Origin: Candidatus Scalindua sp.
GTDB lineage: Bacteria > Planctomycetota > Brocadiia > Brocadiales > Scalinduaceae
Assembly: GCA_018670825.1 (NCBI GenBank)
Contig: JABHIW010000020.1
Location: forward strand, 1-41,922
Direction of reading: 5' to 3'
DNA: 41,922 nucleotides
The translations under genes and the position numbers were made by a program. Below are positions 23,038 to 31,621 of the stretch, in pieces (the stretch's first letter is position 1; each line of letters opens with the position of its first letter). Under the pieces are notes generated by a model that saw only the letters and a list, made by a program, of their open reading frames with translations, was not told where the DNA came from and did no database searches.

Positions 23038-24624
23038 TTATCTTCTTCTTCTCCACCAGACGAAGCCACCAATTATTATTCCAATAGAAGGTATTCCTGC
23101 GATGGACAGCCAGAATATTACGGCTAGTTGCCCAGGCCTTACCATAGCCCTCCTGACGTCAGGAGCTTTCGCGGATATCCCTAACTCCTTTTCCCTCCGA
23201 GCCAACCAGCTTATAGCATTTAAGACCAGATCCTGATTACCCGGTTTATCAGAAAATGTGTTTGCGGCAAAATCTGTATCACCAAAGACAACAACACGAG
23301 GGCCCTTTTTACCGATATCGGCAAAAGCCTGTGTAGCATGTGGAGGAGCAGTAGGATCTTGTTTCGCTTCTCTCAACTCAGATGCAACTGCTAAGATAAT
23401 TGGAGAGCAAATATCCGAATCTTCATCGTATTTCGGTCTTTTCTTACCAACTATCTCAGTTTCACCCCAGCTTTGATCAGGTGCCTGTATAATCCCACTA
23501 GCAGAAAATGCCATTGTATCACTCAACGGAGCAAGGCTAAGTGCGCTTGAACCATAAAAAACTGATGTCAACTTTTTGATGTCGTTTGTTATCTCATGGT
23601 CTAAGTACTTATCATCATTTATATACACCTCAACAACCGTCTGCATGCCAAAAAGCGGCATATTCACTTTATTGTATACAACAGCATCGTCCCTTGCGAC
23701 TACACCGTATTCTCCAAGCAATGCGTTTAAACCGGACGATTTATTCTCGCCCACGGCAGGTTCCAGCATCACAAGTAATTTGCCGGTTTTAAGTTCACCT
23801 TTATCGTTTAATAGCCTTGCCGAAGTTCCTACATAGTCGCGAATATAGTTTGTTTCCTGTGTTGAAAAACTTTTTGTTGGACCTGCAATGAAGAGTATAT
23901 CGCAATTCTCAGGGACTCGCTTCTGCTTTAATAAATCAAGAGGCAGGACATTGTAGTTAGCACGTTTGATAGCGCTTGCCAGCCTTCCCAATCCCGCACG
24001 TTCAAAATCTCCGTAATCTCTTTCCCCATGCCCCTTGGTGAAGTAAACGTTTGTCTGTTTATCCCGCGTTACGCTTAGGATTGCCGACGTAAAGATCTCT
24101 TCACCCTTGAATTTGAAAGGGAATTCATTTTCGATTACTTCTTTTAGCATTACGTGTTTACTATCATCTCCACAAGCAAAGATTACTGATCCCAACTGAA
24201 CTTGTTTCTTATCCATTTTGAGTTTCTCTGCCAACTCTGTTATCTTAGTACCATCAAGCAAAGGGTTCAAGAGATTAACCGTTACCTTGTCAGATACGTA
24301 CTTATATTCTTCAAGTATATCCACGATCTGTCCGTAAAAACGGTAGTCCGGTCGTTGTACTAGAAGCGAAGTGACAAAAATCGGTTGATCGAGATTTTTC
24401 AAAATTTTCTTTGTTTTCGAACTTAACGAGTACCTTCCAGAAGCAGTCATGTCACAACGATAATAATGCCTATCGTTAATGTAGCTGACAAAAACAAAGA
24501 TAGCTACAGCGATAAGTATCATAACAATGACATTAGCCCCAATCAGGGTTTTTTTATTTTTCATATCTTTTGAGTTCTCTGACGTTGTTACTTCTTTATT
24601 TTTCAATGACTTTCCTACCTCCAT
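23038..24624 (-). CDS. GldG-like ABC transporter auxiliary protein
   Basis: 528 aa. A membrane segment near 30-50 and another near the C-terminus (about 500-523) bracket a large exported domain typical of the GldG/ABC-type_uncharacterised family (YRCDMTASGRYSLSSKTKKI, VYFTKGHGERD, CDILFIAGPTKSFS). With the permease and ATPase encoded upstream it forms a GldA/F/G-type complex; in gliding bacteria this works in secretion or motility, elsewhere its role is unclear. The ATG overlaps the permease stop by 10 nt, but GGAGG lies inside that overlap, so a TTG at 24604-24606 is a possible alternative start. Confidence 0.85.
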   Translation of the reverse strand: MEVGKSLKNKEVTTSENSKDMKNKKTLIGANVIVMILIAVAIFVFVSYINDRHYYRCDMTASGRYSLSSKTKKILKNLDQPIFVTSLLVQRPDYRFYGQIVDILEEYKYVSDKVTVNLLNPLLDGTKITELAEKLKMDKKQVQLGSVIFACGDDSKHVMLKEVIENEFPFKFKGEEIFTSAILSVTRDKQTNVYFTKGHGERDYGDFERAGLGRLASAIKRANYNVLPLDLLKQKRVPENCDILFIAGPTKSFSTQETNYIRDYVGTSARLLNDKGELKTGKLLVMLEPAVGENKSSGLNALLGEYGVVARDDAVVYNKVNMPLFGMQTVVEVYINDDKYLDHEITNDIKKLTSVFYGSSALSLAPLSDTMAFSASGIIQAPDQSWGETEIVGKKRPKYDEDSDICSPIILAVASELREAKQDPTAPPHATQAFADIGKKGPRVVVFGDTDFAANTFSDKPGNQDLVLNAISWLARREKELGISAKAPDVRRAMVRPGQLAVIFWLSIAGIPSIGIIIGGFVWWRRRR

Positions 24625-25325
24625 TTTCTACTCTCAACATTTCGTACAGTTATAAACAAAAGTAATGCAGTAAAACTCAGATAATAAATTACATCCCTGG
24701 TATCAACAATGCCTTTTGTAAATGATGACCAGTGGTCATAAGTACCAATATACTTTAAAGCTTCGTAAAACCACCCATCACCGTACGCACTTAAATAACC
24801 GATTACCCAGAGTATTATTAATGAGACTATTCCGATCACTGCAGCAACAACCTGGTTCTTTGTTAACGATGACACGAGCAGACCAACAGACACAAACAGC
24901 CCACCCATGAGCATCAATCCAATATAACTGGAAAAAATTGGCCCAAAATCGGGATTTCCAAAAATAGTCAAAAACAATACATATATCCATGTAGGAAGGA
25001 TCATTACCGCATACAAACTCAAGGCTGCAAGAAATTTACCAAACACTACATCAAAATCTGTTACCGGAGAAGTCATGAGAGTCTCAATCGTTCCGGACTT
25101 TGACTCATCAGAAAAGAGCTTCATGGTGATTACCGGTGTAAGCAACAGGAGGAAAAACTGGGTTGAGTCCAAGCTACCCTTAAGAGACGCCTGCTGATGG
25201 ATTTGTAAATTTCCAGCAAAAAAGAAACCGGCGGCGACAAGGAACACAGAAATTACAACGTATGCAATTGGTGAATAGAAGTAGGACAGTAATTCTCGTT
25301 GATATATTGCAGATACATTACGCAT
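24615..25325 (-). CDS. ABC-2 type permease (GldF-like)
   Basis: 236 aa, close to the family length. Six membrane segments can be seen, beginning with AYVVISVFLVAAGFFFAG (about 22-39), and including FLLLLTPVITMKLFSDE, an ABC-2 hallmark (TMKLFSDESKSGTIETLMTSPV). It is the membrane part of the ABC transporter whose ATPase gene overlaps it upstream by 8 nt. The GldG-like and DUF4340 genes follow. The substrate is unknown. Confidence 0.9.
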   Translation of the reverse strand: MRNVSAIYQRELLSYFYSPIAYVVISVFLVAAGFFFAGNLQIHQQASLKGSLDSTQFFLLLLTPVITMKLFSDESKSGTIETLMTSPVTDFDVVFGKFLAALSLYAVMILPTWIYVLFLTIFGNPDFGPIFSSYIGLMLMGGLFVSVGLLVSSLTKNQVVAAVIGIVSLIILWVIGYLSAYGDGWFYEALKYIGTYDHWSSFTKGIVDTRDVIYYLSFTALLLFITVRNVESRKWR

Positions 25326-26271
25326 TGGCTGTTTCTACCTCCGTTTCAGTGGTTGTTACTTGATGGAAAATTTCTTCTAAGGTAATAGTCTGTCGTTTCA
25401 ATTCTCGCAGTATATAGTTATTTTGTACAATGCAATTAAAAGCAGCTTCTCTTATATCTTTTTCACCATTTCCATTGATATAAAACTCATTTGCATCATC
25501 CTTTTTTCTATATGATACTGATTCGACGGTGTCAATTTCAGACAGGCTTTTCTTTATCTTTTCGCCATCACCCTTCACCTCTAAAACCAGATTTGAACCA
25601 GTTTTCAACTGCTTCATGAGATTTGCAGGTGTATCCATAGCCACTATCTTACCCTTATTAATTATCATAACTCTATCGCAGACCATTTCAACTTCAGGAA
25701 GAATATGTGTTGACAGCAAAACAGTATGCTTCTGTCCCAAACCCTTAATAACACCCCTGATCTGCCTGATCTGATTAGGATCAAGCCCAATGGTAGGTTC
25801 GTCGAGAATCAAGATTTTCGGATCATGGATTAACGTGTCTGCAAGACCTACCCTCTGTTTGTATCCTTTTGACAATGTGCCTATAATCTGTTTTTGCACA
25901 TCTGTTATTCCTGTTACTTCAAGACAATATTCTATCTTTTTCCTTCTTTCTCTTCTGGGTATATTCTTAAGCTTTGCACGAAACATCAGATATTCATACG
26001 CTCTCATATCCAGATAAAGAGGTACGTTTTCAGGTAAATATCCAATCTGCTGGCGTACGTTTAGCGAATCAGTAAATACATCATGACCAGCTACCATTGC
26101 AGAACCGGCAGTCGCCGGCATAAAGCAGGTTAATATACGCATAGTAGTCGTTTTGCCAGCCCCGTTTGGGCCAAGCAGACCAACTATTTCATTTTCATTC
26201 ACATGGAAAGAAATGTTGTCTACCGCATTGACGTTTACATATCGCTTTACTAAATTTTTGACTTTTATCAT
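25318..26271 (-). CDS. ABC transporter ATP-binding protein (GldA-like)
   Basis: 317 aa. Walker A is GPNGAGKTT (about 34-42); the signature is LSKGYKQRVGLA; Walker B is KILILDEPTIGLDP; the switch histidine is in LLSTHILPE. The C-terminal 90 residues are the extension typical of GldA/NatA-type ATPases. It powers the permease encoded next. GGAG lies upstream of the start. It overlaps the permease by 8 nt, so the two are translationally coupled. Confidence 0.95.
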   Translation of the reverse strand: MIKVKNLVKRYVNVNAVDNISFHVNENEIVGLLGPNGAGKTTTMRILTCFMPATAGSAMVAGHDVFTDSLNVRQQIGYLPENVPLYLDMRAYEYLMFRAKLKNIPRRERRKKIEYCLEVTGITDVQKQIIGTLSKGYKQRVGLADTLIHDPKILILDEPTIGLDPNQIRQIRGVIKGLGQKHTVLLSTHILPEVEMVCDRVMIINKGKIVAMDTPANLMKQLKTGSNLVLEVKGDGEKIKKSLSEIDTVESVSYRKKDDANEFYINGNGEKDIREAAFNCIVQNNYILRELKRQTITLEEIFHQVTTTETEVETANA

Positions 26272-26349
26272 AATGGGGAATCTCCATACTAATACGTAAA
26301 ATATTACGAGCTTTTTGTTCTTAACAATACTGTGAGAAAATAAGTTCCC

Positions 26350-26553
26350 TTATTTTTCTACTGGTACAATATCGCCAGTCATGTCAAGCTTGCCACTCGC
26401 AAGTTCATCAAATGCAGTTTTAACGGGATCACTAGAATCCGACTCAATAAGAGCCGGTGCACCATCCATCAATTCTCTAACTCTCTTGATTAAGATGGTG
26501 GTCACGTGGAAGGTACCATATTCTTCTGCAGGTTTATCTAAGTTATCGGTCAT
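26350..26553 (-). CDS. Small protein resembling RNA polymerase omega subunit
   Basis: 67 aa, cytoplasmic. FHVTTILIKRVRELMDGA, then an acidic turn, then PVKTAFDELASGKL follow the omega (RpoZ) pattern of two helices ending in a 'EIAxGK'-like motif. If correct, it helps assemble RNA polymerase. It lies 78 nt upstream of the ABC ATPase gene on the same strand. The match is short and by eye, so another small helical protein remains possible. No clear ribosome-binding site precedes the start. Confidence 0.5.
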   Translation of the reverse strand: MTDNLDKPAEEYGTFHVTTILIKRVRELMDGAPALIESDSSDPVKTAFDELASGKLDMTGDIVPVEK

Positions 26554-26856
26554 GTTGTTGATATGAGTAAACTAATTAAAGCCACTATTGTTACCATGTT
26601 TTTTGCTTTCGTCAAGAGAAAACTTCACACTTTTTATTTTCAACTTGCAAAATATGTGACATTTGAGATTTGCCTTGACATTATATACTTATAACTTGAC
26701 TTTGCGGTTTAGCAGAAGTATTTTATGATGATTATTAAGAGTTGCGGAAATTACCGTCCGCGAACCTGTTCCTTTAACGGATTAAATGACAGAAGTGTAA
26801 TGGCTCAAGAAAGATGGTAAGGCCAGAATAATTGAATCTAAAATGGAGAGATTGAT

Positions 26857-27264
26857 ATGGGTTTAGCTGGTTCAGCGTTTAAAGATGTTGGAAAAGAGTT
26901 TCCGAAAGGTACCATATTATTTAAAGAAGGAGACGAAGGTAAAGAAATGTTCCTGATAAATTCAGGTGAAGTAAAACTGAGCAGGAAAACTTCGCAGGGT
27001 GATGTGGTTTTGGCCAAATTAGGATTTGGTGAATTCTTCGGAGAAATGTCCGTAATTACAAACGAGCCAAGGACTGTTACGGCTGAATCAATAACTGATT
27101 GCCGACTGAATGTCATAACCAAAGATGTTTTAGAAACATTAGTGGCAGGTAAGCCTTTAGTCGCATTAAGTATTCTAAAAAAACTGATGTTCAGACTGGA
27201 AAGCGCGTACGATCTAATTGAAGATCTTTACGTCAAACACATTAAACTAGATAAAGAAAAGTAG
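26857..27264 (+). CDS. Cyclic-nucleotide-binding domain protein without DNA-binding domain
   Basis: 135 aa. One cNMP-binding beta-barrel (about 10-115): GTILFKEGDEGKEMFLINSG, then a phosphate-binding cassette-like FGEFFGEMSVITNEPRTVTA with the conserved Gly-Glu and Arg. There is no helix-turn-helix, unlike CRP. It could sense cAMP, c-di-GMP or another nucleotide, or be a regulatory partner. GGAGA lies upstream of the ATG. PqqD follows 12 nt later, so they share an operon, which ties the module to a possible nucleotide signal. Confidence 0.85.
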   Translation: MGLAGSAFKDVGKEFPKGTILFKEGDEGKEMFLINSGEVKLSRKTSQGDVVLAKLGFGEFFGEMSVITNEPRTVTAESITDCRLNVITKDVLETLVAGKPLVALSILKKLMFRLESAYDLIEDLYVKHIKLDKEK

Positions 27265-27276
27265 CCTATCTCAAAA

Positions 27277-27552
27277 ATGGAGATCAGTGAAAACTTTGTA
27301 CCTGTGACGAAGGAATGCGTTGAACTTGAGGAGCTTGATGATAGCTGCATACTTTATGATACAGAGAAAGAAGAAGTGTACAGCTTAAATAGTACCGCGG
27401 CTTCTGCCTGGATATGTTGTGATGGAAAGCATTCAATAAAGGAAATAGCGGACGTTGTGGAAAAATGTTTCAAACCTAAAAGCAAGCCAGTCCTGAGAGA
27501 CATAATACAAATCATCAAGGATTTTTCAAAAAAAGGACTTTTATCACCATAA
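27277..27552 (+). CDS. PqqD-family protein (peptide-binding chaperone type)
   Basis: 91 aa, the family's usual size. It has the PqqD/RRE pattern: ELEELDDSCILYDTEKEEVY, LNSTAASAWICCDGKHSIKEI, then a winged helix end (KDFSKKGLLSP). PqqD-like domains bind precursor peptides and present them to modifying enzymes. The neighbours (HprK-like kinase, nucleotidyltransferase) match the 'HPr-rel-A' type of cluster. No precursor peptide was identified in the window. Confidence 0.85.
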   Translation: MEISENFVPVTKECVELEELDDSCILYDTEKEEVYSLNSTAASAWICCDGKHSIKEIADVVEKCFKPKSKPVLRDIIQIIKDFSKKGLLSP

Positions 27553-27584
27553 GCCTTACACCCTTCCGGTACAAGGCCTTTTTT
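27553..27584 (+). terminator. Terminator-like hairpin between pqqD and the HprK-like gene
   Basis: GCCTT (27553-27557) pairs with AAGGC (27573-27577), with an inner ACC/GGT; a run CTTTTTTAT follows. It would make the kinase and nucleotidyltransferase less expressed than PqqD, or act as an attenuator. The stem is short. Confidence 0.5.
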
Positions 27585-27601
27585 ATCGCATACAAATTGT
27601 T

Positions 27602-28435
27602 ATGTATCTACTACATTACAAACTCCAATCACATCGGTTTTCTATACAGACAGGAAACAAAAAACTTGCAGACTTATGTTCACAACTCTATCCAAACTCC
27701 AGGTCAAAGCACAACGGATGTGCCGATCTTGTTTATTCACTGAGGATGAAAAGTGATAGCACTGCCGGCACAGTCTATGAGGTCCTTGTAGACGGCAAAA
27801 AAAAATACCAAACTAATAGTAAATCAGGATTGTTTGCTTCACTCGAATGGATGATTACCTGCAATGCATTGTCACATCTTCGTGAGTTCTTCCAATTGCA
27901 CGCAGGATCTGTCGAAAAGGACGGTAAAATTATACTTCTGCCTGCCAACCATGGTAAGGGAAAGACCACTCTAACATTAAGTCTTACCAGAAATCATTAT
28001 CGCTGCCTTTCCGACGATATCGTCTTAATAGAGCCAGAGACAACCATGGTTATTCCTTTCCCGCGAAGTTTTTTAGTAAAAGACAAATCAATCAAAAAAA
28101 TGGCTGAATCCCATTTAATTGACAAAAAGAACGGGTACTATTGTAAATCAGAGGACATCTTATACTATAATCCTTATTCCTCGAACAGATCACCTGTGAA
28201 AAAAGCAAAACCATACGCCATAATCGAATTAAAACACAGCCACCGTTTCAAAAATGAACTGAGGCCGGTCAGCAAATCAGAGATGTGTATCAAGCTATTG
28301 AGGCAGTCGTTTAACATTCACAACTACAAACGAAATGGAGTCACTATTTTGACAAAGCTGGTCAGAGACAGTAAGTGCTACTCTTTAAAGACAAACAATG
28401 TAACAGATGCCGTTCATCTGTTTTCTCAAATATGA
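27602..28435 (+). CDS. HprK-related kinase
   Basis: 277 aa. The Walker A-like loop is PANHGKGKTTL (about 114-124), preceded by FFQLHAGSVEKDGKIILL and followed by YRCLSDDIVLIEP, the arrangement of HPr kinase/phosphorylase relatives; His100 and Asp138-Asp139 are probably functional. Its true substrate is unknown; in PqqD-linked clusters it is thought to act on a peptide or small carrier, not HPr. It is coupled to the next gene by an ATGA overlap. No strong ribosome-binding site precedes the ATG. Confidence 0.8.
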   Translation: MYLLHYKLQSHRFSIQTGNKKLADLCSQLYPNSRSKHNGCADLVYSLRMKSDSTAGTVYEVLVDGKKKYQTNSKSGLFASLEWMITCNALSHLREFFQLHAGSVEKDGKIILLPANHGKGKTTLTLSLTRNHYRCLSDDIVLIEPETTMVIPFPRSFLVKDKSIKKMAESHLIDKKNGYYCKSEDILYYNPYSSNRSPVKKAKPYAIIELKHSHRFKNELRPVSKSEMCIKLLRQSFNIHNYKRNGVTILTKLVRDSKCYSLKTNNVTDAVHLFSQI

Positions 28436-29628
28436 ACGAACCAACTATCAAAAGACATATCGCCAGACTCCTGAACGCTAAGAGAGGAGAAGAAGGTGTT
28501 AGAGAAATATGGAATGCATTAGAATCAATAGGAGGGAATGATGTTATCAATATCGCCCAGGAATATCGCGTAACGACATTTTTGTTTTACAAAATAAAAC
28601 ATCTCGGACTGGAAGGAAAACTACAACCGGAAACCCTCCGGATTTTGTCACTCAAATATCAAAAGGGTGTGGCGCGGAACGTTGTCATCAGGCATCTGCT
28701 GAAGGACATAATTCGTTCATTAAATCAACGTGGTATCAAAGCGATCATACTAAAGGGTGCAATAAATTTCTTTGAAAATATTTATGAGAACTGGAATCTA
28801 AGGTCAATGGAAGACCTGGATATCCTCGTTAAGGAAGAGGATTTTCCTGCTGCGAGGCAATGTATGCAGACTGCGGGGCTGCAGTATATAGGAGGCCAAA
28901 TCCCTCGCGATCTCAGCGAAGATTTTGAAGGTAGGAATATACCCGTCGATATGCACTATCTACCGGTCCCTGAAAAACACATCAAACTGTTTGATATGGA
29001 GTCGTTCTGGTCAAACACAATGTGTGTAGAAATGGATGGTATTAAAACACATATTCCATGCCCGACTGACCAAATCTACCATAAGTTTATACACGACGTG
29101 ATACGGCATCAGGGATTAATAAATTTTCACATTCAGGATTTGTGTGATTTTGCAATGACCTCCCAATATTACAGAGAGAGGATAGACTGGGAAGAGATTT
29201 TGCACAGAGTCAGGAAAAATGATATTGAATCTCTGTTTAAACTGCACTGCTGGCAGATCAAGAGAAGTCTCGGAACAGAGTTGCCGCAACCAATAAACGA
29301 CCTGAGTGATAATAGTAATACGTACTACGAAAAATGGTATGATCAATTGAGCGAATGCCCTGAATGGCTCGAATCTGCAAGCGAACGTCTCATGGCGATT
29401 CTGATCAAGGGCGGCAATATTTTCTCCCATCTTAGGAACTCATTTAATATTCTTGTAAAAGAATCATCCCTGAACGAATCAAGAGAGCTTCTGCTCTCTC
29501 TATACAACATAAAGGGAGGAAAACTCTTATTGCCATTCATCCGTATAATACATCTATTCAGGATCCTCTTCCTGCATATCATGATCATCGCCTATCTCAC
29601 GAAACAACGCTTGAGCACATCCAAATAA
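28432..29628 (+). CDS. Nucleotidyltransferase-family protein of HprK/PqqD clusters
   Basis: 398 aa from the ATG at 28432, which overlaps the kinase stop as ATGA; an upstream GTG (28375) in frame is unlikely. The nucleotidyltransferase core is visible around 100-150: KAIILKGAINFF, then RSMEDLDILVKEEDF with the Asp-x-Asp pair in DLDILV. The rest is helical, with a hydrophobic stretch near the C-terminus (LFLHIMIIAYLT) that may touch the membrane. It completes the PqqD-HprK-nucleotidyltransferase set. The substrate is unknown. Confidence 0.8.
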   Translation: MNEPTIKRHIARLLNAKRGEEGVREIWNALESIGGNDVINIAQEYRVTTFLFYKIKHLGLEGKLQPETLRILSLKYQKGVARNVVIRHLLKDIIRSLNQRGIKAIILKGAINFFENIYENWNLRSMEDLDILVKEEDFPAARQCMQTAGLQYIGGQIPRDLSEDFEGRNIPVDMHYLPVPEKHIKLFDMESFWSNTMCVEMDGIKTHIPCPTDQIYHKFIHDVIRHQGLINFHIQDLCDFAMTSQYYRERIDWEEILHRVRKNDIESLFKLHCWQIKRSLGTELPQPINDLSDNSNTYYEKWYDQLSECPEWLESASERLMAILIKGGNIFSHLRNSFNILVKESSLNESRELLLSLYNIKGGKLLLPFIRIIHLFRILFLHIMIIAYLTKQRLSTSK

Positions 29629-29683
29629 GCAGGGTATTTTATTGAAAAAATCAAGCTTTGAATTGGGAAATTTAATTTAAAGT

Positions 29684-29704
29684 CGCTGCAGGCTTTAGCC
29701 TGCG
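29684..29704. repeat. REP-like hairpin with TTTA loop
   Basis: GCAGGC-TTTA-GCCTGC, 6-bp GC arms in AT-rich DNA after the nucleotidyltransferase gene. It resembles the dispersed palindromes in this window but has a different stem and loop. Confidence 0.4.
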
Positions 29705-29769
29705 TTTCCCACCATCAGAAAGTTGTATGAGAATTTTTCGTAAGTTACGCAACCGAAAGAATGCGACTA

Positions 29770-29801
29770 CCCGCCCGAACGTGCCGTTCGGTACAGGCGG
29801 G
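29770..29801. repeat. GC-rich composite hairpin
   Basis: CCCGCC (29770-29775) pairs with GGCGGG (29796-29801) and CGAACG (29776-29781) with CGTTCG (29785-29790), leaving a 5-nt bulge. It is much more GC-rich than the DNA around it. It is probably an intergenic repeat; a short ORF at 29727-29933 reads through it and looks spurious. Confidence 0.5.
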
Positions 29802-29896
29802 CGCGAATCACTCAATTTATGTATAGTCTTTTCCCTGTTTATTGCTTATATTAGAGGCGTCACAACCAACCACGTAAACGAAAGAGCTTACAGAAA

Positions 29897-31087
29897 ATGC
29901 GAGATACCATTTACAATGAAGTGTGCAAAATAATTGATAAAGCAATCGAGCTAAGGCATCGGTTCCATGAGATACCGGAACGCTCATTTGAAGAAAAGAA
30001 AACTGCACATTTGATTGTCCAGGAATTGCTGCAAATGGGACTTGACGTTGAAGAAGGAATTGCCGGGACAGGTATTGCTGCAAACATAAAAGGCGGACTC
30101 CCCGGTAATACGATTGCCTTACGTGCAGATATGGATGCTCTTAATATTGAAGAGGAAAGCCCAAAGCCATATGCTTCAAAACACAAAGGACTTTCACACA
30201 GTTGCGGACATGACGGGCATATTGTCTGTTTATTAGAGACAGCCCGTATACTGGTGAAACTTCGAAAACGGTTAGCAGGTACGGTAAGGATCATTTTTCA
30301 GCCCGGTGAAGAAAACGGAACAGGCGCACAGGCGATGATAGACTCCGGTGCATTGGGAAGCCCCCTGCCTTCTGCAATTTTTGCCTTACACGCATGGCCT
30401 CATCTGGAATCCGGTGTGGTTGCTTCAAAACCCGGTAACATAACTGCAGCGATAGATTATTTCAAAATAACTGTTAAAGGCAAGGGTGGGCATGGAGCAC
30501 GTCCCCATGACAGTATCAGCCCTATCATAAGCGCATCGCACATAGTACAAAAAATAAGCGCACTTACGAATAACGGTGATAATGGCAAATATCCATGCGT
30601 CGTGAGTGTGGGAATGATACAGGCTGGAGCACAACCAAATGCTATCCCAGACCACGCATCTATCCAGGGAACGATCAGGTCCATCAATGAAACAAACCGT
30701 CAGAAAACACTGGAAATATTTAATCAAATGGTGAAGGAGATCGGCACTCAACAGAACGTGCAGGTAGCAATAGATTTCATTAAATACGGTCCACCCGTAA
30801 ATAACAATCCTGACCTGTACCACTTATTTGAGAGGGTGGGTGAAGAGCTGTTGGTCCCGGAAAAACGAGCATATATTAAACAACAGAGTATGGGGTCAGA
30901 AGACTTTGGTAATTACACACAACTCCTCCCCGGCCTTCTGATCCGTTTGGGAATGGGAAAATCGTCTCCACCGCTTCACACGAGCAAGTTTGATTTTTGT
31001 GATAAATCTCTCGATGCGGGGATTACGATACTGGTTGGCCTGGCAATGAAGGCTGTAGAAAACGATTTCAAGATTAGTACGGCATAA
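29897..31087 (+). CDS. M20-family amidohydrolase (IAA-amino-acid/hippurate hydrolase type)
   Basis: 396 aa, full length. The M20D metal site is visible: HSCGHDGH (Cys103, His105), QPGEENG (Glu138-Glu139), FALHAWP (His165) and LHTSKFDF near the C-terminus. RADMDAL and FHEIPERSFEE are typical. The dimerisation domain begins KGKGGHGARPHD. The enzyme removes acyl groups from amino acids or small peptides in the cytoplasm; the exact substrate is uncertain. It stands alone between intergenic palindromes. No strong ribosome-binding site precedes the ATG. Confidence 0.93.
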   Translation: MRDTIYNEVCKIIDKAIELRHRFHEIPERSFEEKKTAHLIVQELLQMGLDVEEGIAGTGIAANIKGGLPGNTIALRADMDALNIEEESPKPYASKHKGLSHSCGHDGHIVCLLETARILVKLRKRLAGTVRIIFQPGEENGTGAQAMIDSGALGSPLPSAIFALHAWPHLESGVVASKPGNITAAIDYFKITVKGKGGHGARPHDSISPIISASHIVQKISALTNNGDNGKYPCVVSVGMIQAGAQPNAIPDHASIQGTIRSINETNRQKTLEIFNQMVKEIGTQQNVQVAIDFIKYGPPVNNNPDLYHLFERVGEELLVPEKRAYIKQQSMGSEDFGNYTQLLPGLLIRLGMGKSSPPLHTSKFDFCDKSLDAGITILVGLAMKAVENDFKISTA

Positions 31088-31192
31088 AACAGTGACGCCT
31101 TATAAGAAATGGCTTATCCACATTTGATGTGGCGCAGTAATCCCATTTGATTGATCTGGAACAATCTGGCCTAACTCCTTCTGTTACATTGA

Positions 31193-31484
31193 TTACCCGA
31201 ACTTATCTTCTCTGGACTGTTCTTGAATCTCCTCCACTTCTTTACGACTGTCGATTATGGCATCAACACAATCTCTATCCAAAGTTTCACCAGCCATTTT
31301 CTTAAGCATTGCAAATGCCTCTTCGTTACTCCATGCCTTTTTATAAGGACGATCACTGGTTAAAGCTACATATGCCTCGGCAACGATACGCACCTCTAGC
31401 GGAATCTGTGTTCCTTCCCTACCTTCCAGATATCCGATACCGTTTATCACTTCATGATGATACTCGGTAATATTACGCAATACA
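31193..31484 (-). pseudogene. Decayed C-terminal fragment of an HD-GYP phosphodiesterase
   Basis: About 95 codons remain. HHEVINGIGYL corresponds to the HHExxDGxGYP motif with Asp and Pro changed; RIVAEAYVALTSDRPYKKAW corresponds to RIVAVADxYDALTSDRPYR with a short deletion that removes the Asp pair. The rest (EEAFAMLKKMAGETLDRDCVDAI) fits the end of the domain. There is no upstream HD half and no good start (TTG only). The homology stops beside a palindromic repeat at 31497-31549. It is probably an inactive c-di-GMP phosphodiesterase remnant. Confidence 0.65.
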
Positions 31485-31496
31485 CAGCCTGTTTAT

Positions 31497-31549
31497 CGGG
31501 AATCTAAAGGACCATTCATCCTAGATTCCCGCTAAAAGAATGCGGGAAT
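31497..31549. repeat. Overlapping palindromes of the ATTCCC...GGGAAT type
   Basis: CGGGAATCTA (31497-31506) pairs with TAGATTCCCG (31522-31531), and ATTCCCGC (31525-31532) also pairs with GCGGGAAT (31542-31549), so two hairpins compete. The motif ATTCCCGC...GCGGGAATGACA recalls widely dispersed bacterial intergenic repeats such as the dRS3-like type. It lies at the broken end of the HD-GYP fragment. Confidence 0.6.
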
Positions 31550-31578
31550 GACAGTTTTTGGACAATAAATGGAACACG

Positions 31579-31604
31579 CGCAAAAACCTAACTGGACGCT
31601 ACTG
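31579..31604. repeat. 26-nt repeat, left copy of an inverted pair
   Basis: It begins CGCAAAAACCTAAC and ends TACTG. It matches the reverse complement of 41784-41809 at 24 of 26 positions. Both copies face outward with the CGCAAAAACC end, like terminal inverted repeats, 10.2 kb apart. Confidence 0.6.
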
Positions 31605-31621
31605 ATTTTATATGAAACTAA

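Noticed and set aside
29727..29933. 68-aa plus-strand ORF before the M20 gene
   Set aside because: It runs through a GC-rich hairpin and overlaps the start of the M20 gene in another frame; no supporting start signal.
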